Shown here: positions 8,137 through 14,401 of the stretch, one piece after another
Position numbering within the stretch: position 1 is the first letter of the stretch
Layout of the letters: each line of letters begins with the position of its first letter
DNA from: Streptomyces sp. NBC_01408
Lineage (GTDB): Bacteria; Actinomycetota; Actinomycetes; Streptomycetales; Streptomycetaceae
Length of the DNA: 33,857 nucleotides
Reading direction: 5' to 3'
NCBI RefSeq assembly: GCF_026340255.1
Contig: NZ_JAPEPJ010000005.1
Span: 1 to 33,857, forward strand
The notes under the pieces: model-generated
Database searches by the model: none
What the model saw: the letters and a program-made list of their open reading frames with translations, nothing else
What the model was told of the DNA's origin: nothing
Position numbers and translations under genes: made by a program

Positions 8137-10035
8137 TCAGACGGCGTCGTTCAGGATGTCCTGGCTGGCTTTCTCCGCCAGGAGCAGGACGGGAGCCATC
8201 ATGAACAGGCCCGGGATACGGGGGAAGGCCGAGGCGTCGACGACGCGGAGGTTCGCCGTGCCGTGCACGCGCAGGCGGCTGTCGAGGACCGAGCCGGTGC
8301 GGCCGGCCGGACCGATGGCCGTGGTGCACGACGCGTGGTGCCCCCACGCCTCACGCCGGATCCAGGCGGCGAGCTGGGCGTCAGTCTGGACGCGAGGGCC
8401 GGGGACTGCCTCGACCAGCGGATCGGCGAGGCCGACCTTGCGGTTGATGCTGCGGATCGTGCGGATCGCCTCGATCATCGCCGCGACATCCCCGTCGCCC
8501 GCACGGCCGTCGTCCATGGAACGGAAGTTGATCTCCGGCTGGACCGTCGAGTCGGCCGAGGCCAGGCGTACCGTGCCGGATCGGTCGGCCGCGTAGCCCT
8601 TGAGGACCAGCCAGCTGAGGTGCCGCTTGTCCTTGACCGCCTTGGTGTCGAAGTCCGGTACGTACCCGGCGAAATTGCCGGGCGCGGCGAACACGAACAG
8701 CTCCGGATGGGCCGAGCCGCGCGAGTACCGCCGTTTGATCCCGGTGGCGATCCCGTTGGAGGCGTACGGGGCCGCGGCCCGCCTCAGCGGGTCGCGCCAC
8801 TCCGTCAGGCAGGGGTCGTCCTGGTCACGGAACTCGCACGAGGCGATGGCCGCCAGGTCGTGACCGAGCTCGGAGACCACGGAGACCTCGTACCGGTCCT
8901 GCAGGTTGCTGCCGACACCGGGCAGGTCGAGCAGGGGGGTGATGCCACGCGCGGCAAGGTGGTCGCGGGGGCCGATCCCCGACAGCATCAGCAACTGGGG
9001 GGTGTTGAAGGCTCCGCCCGCTACCACCACTTCCCGGGTGACACGGACGGTGCGGCGCAGGGACGCGCGCTCGGCGTCGCCGATCGGACGGGCGTCCGCG
9101 AAGGCGCCGTAGAGGTGCCGGCCGAGCAGCAGTTCCACCGCGGTGGCCCGCAGCGCTCCGCCCGCTTCCTCGAACACGATCCGTTCGGCAAGGGCGTCCG
9201 TGACCAGGGTGAGACGTTCGGGGTGACGGGTCTGGACATCGAGGAGCCGCTCCCTGATGGCGTGCCGGCGCCCGGCGAGGGCGGTCATCGGGGTCGCGAA
9301 CACACCCTGAGCACTGCGGTCGACGTTCGCCTTGGAGTTCACATCGAGGTCGAGGGGGGAGGCCACCGGCCCCGGGGGCAGCGGCTCGGTGTTCGCTCCG
9401 AGCGCCAGGGCGTCGAGGAACGGGTCGCGCAGGGCGAGCAGCGGGCTCGAGCGCTCTACGGGCTGCCAGGACAGCACCTTCTTCCAGTGCACGTCCCACA
9501 TCGTCTGCGGGTCCCAGCCCTGATCCCCGGTCAGGTCCCGGATGTACGCCCAGTCCGAGTGCTCGGGATACATGAGGATCATGGCGTTGTGGGCGGTGCA
9601 GCCGCCGAGGGTCGCGGCGCGGGGGTAGAGGATGCCTTTGCCCGGGACCCACTGGCTGCCGTGGGCGGCGTCGTCGGTGTAGTGGCGCACCCACATGTCC
9701 CAGCTGACCTCGGAATCGCGGGCGGCCTTGAGGTTGAGGGACGGGACCTCGTAGTACGTCTGGTTGCCCTGGGCCGGGCCGGCCTCCAGGACCAGGACCG
9801 AGTGCCCGGCTTCGGCCAGGTTCGCGGCGACGCTGCCGCCTCCCGGTCCTGATCCGATGACGAGGTACTCGACCTCGGCGGGCAGGTCCGCGCCCGGGCG
9901 ACGGGTCTGGGCGCGGCCCGCCGCAGTGGCCGGCAGGCCGGCGGTGCCGGCCAGTACCGCGCCCACGACGGTGCCGAGGACCGCACGGCGTCCGGGGCCG
10001 GAGGAGGACGCGGGGATGCTGGGTGGGGGTGTCAT
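8137..10035 (-). CDS. Tat-exported GMC family oxidoreductase
   Basis: A 632-residue flavoprotein of the glucose-methanol-choline family. A Tat-type signal occurs at the N-terminus (GRRAVLG followed by a hydrophobic Ala/Gly/Val stretch, ending near residue 40), so it should fold with FAD before export. FAD-binding block: VIGSGPGGGSVAANL with an acidic VLEAG end. GMC signature: GGAFNTPQLLMLSGIGP. Active-site region: WGHHASC near residue 570, with His the probable base. The last block reads FPRIPGLFMMAPVLLLAEKAS, where many family members have a GNT/Asn motif; such variants are common in actinobacteria. Family members oxidise alcohols or sterols. A hairpin terminator follows. The substrate cannot be read from sequence. 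Confidence 0.9.
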   Translation of the reverse strand: MTPPPSIPASSSGPGRRAVLGTVVGAVLAGTAGLPATAAGRAQTRRPGADLPAEVEYLVIGSGPGGGSVAANLAEAGHSVLVLEAGPAQGNQTYYEVPSLNLKAARDSEVSWDMWVRHYTDDAAHGSQWVPGKGILYPRAATLGGCTAHNAMILMYPEHSDWAYIRDLTGDQGWDPQTMWDVHWKKVLSWQPVERSSPLLALRDPFLDALALGANTEPLPPGPVASPLDLDVNSKANVDRSAQGVFATPMTALAGRRHAIRERLLDVQTRHPERLTLVTDALAERIVFEEAGGALRATAVELLLGRHLYGAFADARPIGDAERASLRRTVRVTREVVVAGGAFNTPQLLMLSGIGPRDHLAARGITPLLDLPGVGSNLQDRYEVSVVSELGHDLAAIASCEFRDQDDPCLTEWRDPLRRAAAPYASNGIATGIKRRYSRGSAHPELFVFAAPGNFAGYVPDFDTKAVKDKRHLSWLVLKGYAADRSGTVRLASADSTVQPEINFRSMDDGRAGDGDVAAMIEAIRTIRSINRKVGLADPLVEAVPGPRVQTDAQLAAWIRREAWGHHASCTTAIGPAGRTGSVLDSRLRVHGTANLRVVDASAFPRIPGLFMMAPVLLLAEKASQDILNDAV

Positions 10036-10300
10036 GCCACACCCCTAGCGATCGTTCACTCAACGTGACGAGGGGCAGCGGTCAGATTAGGGCCGGGCGG
10101 CAGACAATGTTCACCCATCCGAGGGCGGCCCCCTGCGAGTTCGAACTCCCGGCAATCCTCGCTCAGAATATGCCGCTTGACGTGCCAAAACGTTCCCGCA
10201 CGCGTTCGATTCGGTGTTGGGGTGAAGTACGGGTGAGCGTTACTCTGACCGGCGGGAGGATGTAGGGCGTGTGATCGGCTACGTACTGTGACATTCCCTC

Positions 10301-10444
10301 ATGGACTCGAAAGAGCAGCAGATGAGTGGTCACGACGGGCTACCGGATGGGCGTCGGCGCTTGCGGCGGCTTCCGCCTAGGAACGAGCCTAACAACCCTG
10401 ACCTCGCCGCCCAGCGAATGCGCCGCAGCCAAGGAATCCATTGA
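10301..10444 (+). CDS. Small basic ORF coupled to the SMI1-Lsr2 gene
   Basis: A 47-residue Arg/Pro-rich reading frame (MDSKEQQMSGHDGLPDG..., ending AAQRMRRSQGIH). Its TGA (10442-10444) overlaps the TTG start of the next gene (10441-10443), an arrangement typical of translational coupling. A second ATG at 10322 gives a 40-residue version and is preceded by AAGAG. No domain was recognised. The overlap is the main reason to take it seriously; chance is a real alternative. Confidence 0.35.
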   Translation: MDSKEQQMSGHDGLPDGRRRLRRLPPRNEPNNPDLAAQRMRRSQGIH

Positions 10445-11118
10445 TCGCCCTCACTGCTCTGACCCGACTCTGCCCGCCGCCGGCCGCACCGCAGCTCCCC
10501 ATCGACTGGGACTCCGTGGAAGCGGAACTCGGCATGCGCCTCCCCGGGGACTTCAGACAACTCGCGGCCACATACGGTCCAGGACTCTACGGCGACTACA
10601 TCAACATCTACCACCCACTAGCGAATACCCCCTGGGTCAGCCTCACCGGCCCCATGCCCGCACGAATCCGAGGACAACTCCAGCTCGACTACGACCAGGG
10701 CACCCACCCCGTCCCCTACGACCCGCAGCACTTGTTCGCCATGGGTGTCACCAGCAACGGCGAGTACCTGTTCTGGATCACCGACCCCCAAGACACCCCC
10801 GACAGTTGGCGCATCGCAGTCAACGAAGCCCGCGGCCCACGCTGGCACACCTACAACGGCACCCTCACCTCATTCCTCGCATCGGTCCTGAACGGAGAAA
10901 CAGCCGTCCCGCAGTTCCCCCAGGACCTCCCCACCCCTCCCATCGCCTTCACCCCCTCCACAGCGCCCGCGATCGACTACCCCGAGCCTCCGGCCAGACC
11001 CGCCGTCAGCACCGACAGCATCCGGGCATGGGCACGGGCGAACGGCTACCAGGTGCCCGAACGCGGCAGGATTCCCGCTGACGTCCGGAACGCGTGGGAG
11101 CAAGCCAACCCGGCCTGA
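10441..11118 (+). CDS. SMI1/KNR4 domain protein with C-terminal Lsr2-type DNA-binding domain
   Basis: A 225-residue two-domain protein. Residues 20-60 (IDWDSVEAELGMRLPGDF, then YGPGLYGDYINIYHP) and the following strands to about 150 match the SMI1/KNR4 (SUKH) fold, used widely as immunity proteins against polymorphic toxins and as protein-binding modules. After a Pro-rich linker (155-188), residues 193-222 (RAWARANGYQVPERGRIP and following) match the C-terminal domain of the nucleoid protein Lsr2, whose RGR loop enters the minor groove of AT-rich DNA. The TTG 10441 start has AAGGA five bases upstream and overlaps the preceding small ORF's stop. Plausible roles are a DNA-tethered immunity or regulatory protein; that is inference. 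Confidence 0.82.
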   Translation: MIALTALTRLCPPPAAPQLPIDWDSVEAELGMRLPGDFRQLAATYGPGLYGDYINIYHPLANTPWVSLTGPMPARIRGQLQLDYDQGTHPVPYDPQHLFAMGVTSNGEYLFWITDPQDTPDSWRIAVNEARGPRWHTYNGTLTSFLASVLNGETAVPQFPQDLPTPPIAFTPSTAPAIDYPEPPARPAVSTDSIRAWARANGYQVPERGRIPADVRNAWEQANPA

Positions 11119-11584
11119 CCAGGTCACTTACCGGCATGGCTGTACACACACTGACCGAGCGGACGGATCTTCGTACCCACGCCGCTGCCGAAGGCTTGCT
11201 ACACGAGTTCGGGCCCAGGCATCTGCTCGGCGAAGGTCACCTTCGGGAAGGACGGGTTCTGCAGTACAGACGGCGCGCGGACAACTCGATCCGGACCGGT
11301 TGGTCGCCGAGCGCCCCATCGACGAGTGCCGGACATAGCGGCTGTGGATCCAATCGCTCAGGACACCGCACCACCCGCTGCAGCCCGCTGGAACACGGGC
11401 ACGGGTACGGGCCTCGATCCCGACGACAGGACGGGAGGTATCGGCCGACAACACCATTATCCCGGCCAAGTGCGGTAAAAATTTTGGCAGTTCAACAGAA
11501 CACGCTCCAAGGCTATCCACCCGGTAGCGCTGCGACCGCCCGCATCGACATGGTCTCCGGCTACGAAATTCTCGCCAGAGCCAC
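11119..11584. other. Gene-free stretch, probably decayed DNA
   Basis: No reading frame here gives a recognisable protein. A short AT-rich patch around 11470-11500 (AAAAATTTTGG within it) stands out from the surrounding GC-rich DNA. With the recombinase and transposase remnants that follow, it looks like the worn end of a mobile segment. Confidence 0.4.
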
Positions 11585-11656
11585 GTCCATGTGTACGCCG
11601 ACACACCCACCGACGTGCAGTGGGTGCTGGGCCATGCACATCTGACGACCGCCCAG
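11585..11656 (+). pseudogene. Tyrosine recombinase (phage-type integrase) fragment
   Basis: Only about 24 residues survive, but they include DVQWVLGHAHLTTAQ, the box around the LGH(A/S)H...T motif with the conserved second active-site His region of actinobacterial tyrosine recombinases. The Arg and Tyr boxes are absent on either side. It is a remnant of an integrated element and cannot be functional. Confidence 0.6.
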
Positions 11657-11937
11657 AGACCCGCCGCAGATGTCGAGCGCCACGGAAGCGCCGCTTCCCC
11701 CCTCACCCGGCCAGCCCCCACCCCGGCGCCCTCCCCGTCCACCCCGAGGGCGGGCTCCGTCAGCAGCCGACCGCCGGGCCGTGTCCGCCCACCACTCCCG
11801 GGATGCGCCGGAATTGCCCGGGGGGACTCTGATGGTCGGGGTTGCATCAAATGCCCTCGCCAAGCCGCGGCGCCATAGCCAGGCGCAAGACCGCGAGGTT
11901 TGAGATGAAGCCTGGATATGTCGTGGGGGCTGCAGTT

Positions 11938-12292
11938 CCGCTGACCCGCGTTCCCCGGCTCGGGCCGGGCAGGCCCCGCAAGAAGCCTGACAGCGTCGCG
12001 GCGGACAAGGCCTACAGCAACGGGCCCTGCCGCGAGTACCTACGCCGAGGGGGCAGCCGGCACACGATCTCGGAGAAGAGCGGCAGCCGGGCCGCCCGCC
12101 TGCGCAGAGGCTTACGCGGCGGATGGCCACCCGGCGTCGATGAAGCACGGTACAAGAAGCGCAACACCGTCGAACGAGCGATCAACCGCTTGAAGCAGCA
12201 GCACCGGGCAGTCGCCACTCGCTACGACAGGCGGCTACGTCTTCCTCGGCACCGCCACCGCGGCAGCCCTCGTGATCTGGCTCCGTAGCTGA
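11938..12292 (+). pseudogene. IS5-family transposase, C-terminal remnant with frameshift
   Basis: Reads LTRVPRLGPGRPRKKPDSVA, then ADKAYSNGPCREYLRRGG, then YKKRNTVERAINRLKQQ and ATRYD. This is the second Asp and the Glu region of IS5-family DDE transposases (ADKAYS, and RNTVERxINRLK). At about 12229-12233 the frame shifts by one base; the proper ending GYVFLGTATAAALVIWLRS continues in another frame to TGA 12290-12292. The first half with the first catalytic Asp is absent. No terminal repeats were found around it. Confidence 0.75.
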
Positions 12293-12301
12293 GTACCGGC
12301 C

Positions 12302-12530
12302 TCACAAGGCAATCGGCCGGTACGCCAAGGCCTGGTCGACCACTTCCTCGGCAGACAACTCCCGCTCCGGCGGCCAGAAGACCAGGCCGCTGACGTGACC
12401 GGAGGGCAGGCCAGAGCTCTGTCGAGCCTGCCCAGCCAGTCGTTCACCTCGTCCTCAGAGGAGTAGTCCCGCCTCCATGATCCGCTGCACGAGCGCGACC
12501 GCTTCCGCGCGTTCTCCATCTCCAGGCCGT
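12302..12530 (-). pseudogene. Frameshifted colicin-E9-immunity-like (e9imm) gene
   Basis: Three consecutive pieces in different frames on the minus strand together give a familiar small protein: ERAEAVALVQRIMEA, then YSSEDEVNDWLGRLDRALAC, then GHVSGLVFWPPERELSAEEV and DQALAYRPIAL ending at TGA 12302-12304. This order matches the short actinobacterial proteins annotated as e9imm or bacteriocin-immunity-like. At least two frameshifts (near 12470 and near 12400) break it. It sits directly upstream of the lanthipeptide operon, in opposite orientation. Confidence 0.5.
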
Positions 12531-12694
12531 CTCCCCGTCGGATCCCGCACGGGAGGACGAGGTCCCCGTCGGCAACCGGTGAAGCTCCCCCGGGACGAGG
12601 AGCCGGAGGGCCTGGGCGGTGGGGCGGAGGGGGCCGTGGCCGCCCCGGGTTGCGGCCTTCACCCGAGGTGCCATCGTAGAAGTAAAGGCATTGC

Positions 12695-12715
12695 TCGGTG
12701 ACCGATTGCCGAGGG
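12695..12715 (+). promoter_or_regulatory. Small palindrome and ribosome binding site before the lanthipeptide precursor
   Basis: TCGGTGACCGA (12695-12705) is a perfect 11-bp palindrome just upstream of the precursor gene, and GAGGG (12711-12715) is spaced seven bases from its ATG. No convincing -35/-10 pair could be picked out. An operator role is a guess from position. Confidence 0.3.
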
Positions 12716-12722
12716 TTGAACC

Positions 12723-13094
12723 ATGGAAGACGAGCAAGCGCACGTCGCATTCAGCGATGACCAGTTCGACCTGGACATCCGCGTCAAGATGACGACGAAG
12801 GAAGTCGACAGGTTCGTCATCGCGGACAGCCACAGCTGTGCCAGTACCTGCGGCGACGAATGCACGAACAGCTGTGCCAGTACGTGTGCGAGCAATTGCC
12901 CCGTGCTCGACACCCCCAACGAGACCGAAACCTGTGGGACCTGCGGCTCCTGCACCTCGGAGTGCGACCGCAGTCTCTACGAGGATCACTACGTCCTGGA
13001 AGTCAGCCAGGTCCGGGCCGACGGAGTCACCCGCAAGGTCGCCGGTGAGCATGTCATCCGCCGCGTCGTCGAGCACGCCCCACGGGAAGGCTGA
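12723..13094 (+). CDS. Class I lanthipeptide precursor (FDLD leader) with long C-terminal tail
   Basis: A 123-residue peptide. Residues 15-18 (FDLD, within QFDLDIRV) are the leader motif recognised by class I LanB enzymes. The core has ten cysteines: C39, C43, C47, C51, C55 and C59 at exact four-residue spacing, then C71, C74, C77 and C81. Seventeen Ser/Thr lie between residues 36 and 84, enough to supply every thioether ring. SCASTC occurs twice (38-43 and 50-55). Residues 85-123 form a Cys-free charged tail (YEDHYVLEV, then IRRVVEH), unusual because known FxLD-type precursors are about 50-60 residues and end at the core. Codon use stays G/C-rich at third positions through the tail, so it is translated. 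Its TGA overlaps the LanC ATG (TGATG at 13092-13096). Confidence 0.8.
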   Translation: MEDEQAHVAFSDDQFDLDIRVKMTTKEVDRFVIADSHSCASTCGDECTNSCASTCASNCPVLDTPNETETCGTCGSCTSECDRSLYEDHYVLEVSQVRADGVTRKVAGEHVIRRVVEHAPREG

Positions 13095-14401
13095 TGGCCC
13101 CGCCCGCCTGGCAGCCGGCCATCGGCGATCCGCAGACCGTCGCCTCGGTGCGCGCCGTCTCCGTGGACGTGCTCTCGCGGCTGCGTGACCCCGACATCGT
13201 CGAGGGAGCGGCCCGGACGGCGGTGCTCCAGGGACGTCCGCGGTGGACGGCCCACAGCACCGCCCAAGGCACTTGCGGCCTCGCCCTCGCCTTCGGACAT
13301 CTCGACCGGTGCCTGCCCGGCGAGGGCTGGGACCTCGTGGCCCACCATCACCTCAGCCGCGCCGTCGACGGCACCGCGTCGAACCCCGTGGGCACCCTGG
13401 GACTCTTCGCCGGCCTCACCGGAGTGGCTTTCACCACCTCGTACCTGGCTCACGGCGGACAGCGGTACCGCACGCTGCTCGGCGGCATCGACGACAGCCT
13501 GTACACCCGGATTCCCCGGCGACTTCCCGCTGTCACCAGGGAAGGCCTCGCCGTCGGGACGTTCGACCTCGTGTCGGGGTGGACCGGCGTGGCCGCGTAC
13601 CTCCACTCCCGGCCGACCGGCCCAGCCCGGGACCGCGCTCTCAACACCGTGCTCGCCTGGCTCGTGGACCTGTCCCGTGCCGTCGACGGGGTCCCCGCCT
13701 GGCACACCCCCCATGCCCTCATCACTGACGAGAGCATGCGCGATCGGTACCGGACCGCGGTCGCCAACTGCGGTCTCGCCCACGGCATCACCGGCCCCCT
13801 CGCCATGCTCGCCCTCGCCCACGCCGACGGCCCGATCGGCGCGGGGCACACCGAGGCGATCCGCCGCACGGCGTCCTGGCTCGCCTCCCACCAGGTCGAC
13901 GACGCCCGAGGAGGGGCATACCCGTCGGTCGTCCCGCTCGGTGAGGACTCCGCCGCACCGTCGGCAGCCCGCGACGCCTGGTGCTACGGCAGCCCCGGTG
14001 TCGCGCGCGCCCTCTGGCTCGCCGGCACCGCCCTCGGCGACCCCGGCCTGAACCGTACGGCCGTCGCGGCCATGCGGGCCGTACTGCGGCGACCCGTCGC
14101 CCAGCGGCGCATCGACTCGCCCGGGTTCTGCCACGGCATCGCCGGGCTTCTGCAGGTCACCCTGCGATTCGCCGTCGACACCGGAGACGAGGAGATCAGC
14201 GACGGCGCGCGCCGCCTGGTCGACCAGCTGCTCGGCGAATACCAGCCGCAGGCGCCCTTCGGCTATCGCAGTGTCGAGCCCGGCGGTACCCGCGAGGACC
14301 GGTCCGGCCTCCTCGAAGGCGCCGCAGGGGTCGCCCTCACCCTTCTTGCCGCCGTCACCCTCGAACCGCCCGCCTGGGACCGGTTCTTCCTGCTGTCATG
14401 A
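13094..14401 (+). CDS. lanC: Lanthionine synthetase C family cyclase (LanC)
   Basis: A 435-residue class I cyclase. It adds cysteine thiols to dehydroalanine/dehydrobutyrine in the precursor to close (methyl)lanthionine rings, using a catalytic zinc. The zinc ligands are visible: C297 in WCYGSPG, and C346-H347 in GFCHGIAGLL. The conserved active-site His lies in NCGLAHGITGP (H230). Repeated Gly-rich helices (GTCGLALAF, GLFAGLTGVAF, LVSGWTGVA) mark the alpha/alpha-barrel. Length is normal. It starts inside the precursor's stop codon and its own TGA overlaps the LanB ATG (ATGA at 14398-14401), so all three genes are translationally coupled. Acts in the cytoplasm with LanB. Confidence 0.93.
   Translation: MAPPAWQPAIGDPQTVASVRAVSVDVLSRLRDPDIVEGAARTAVLQGRPRWTAHSTAQGTCGLALAFGHLDRCLPGEGWDLVAHHHLSRAVDGTASNPVGTLGLFAGLTGVAFTTSYLAHGGQRYRTLLGGIDDSLYTRIPRRLPAVTREGLAVGTFDLVSGWTGVAAYLHSRPTGPARDRALNTVLAWLVDLSRAVDGVPAWHTPHALITDESMRDRYRTAVANCGLAHGITGPLAMLALAHADGPIGAGHTEAIRRTASWLASHQVDDARGGAYPSVVPLGEDSAAPSAARDAWCYGSPGVARALWLAGTALGDPGLNRTAVAAMRAVLRRPVAQRRIDSPGFCHGIAGLLQVTLRFAVDTGDEEISDGARRLVDQLLGEYQPQAPFGYRSVEPGGTREDRSGLLEGAAGVALTLLAAVTLEPPAWDRFFLLS

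Noticed and set aside
6232..9852. 1206-residue plus-strand frame
   Set aside because: It lies opposite the well-identified AI-2E, Lcp-like and GMC genes; composition and lack of any domain mark it as a shadow.
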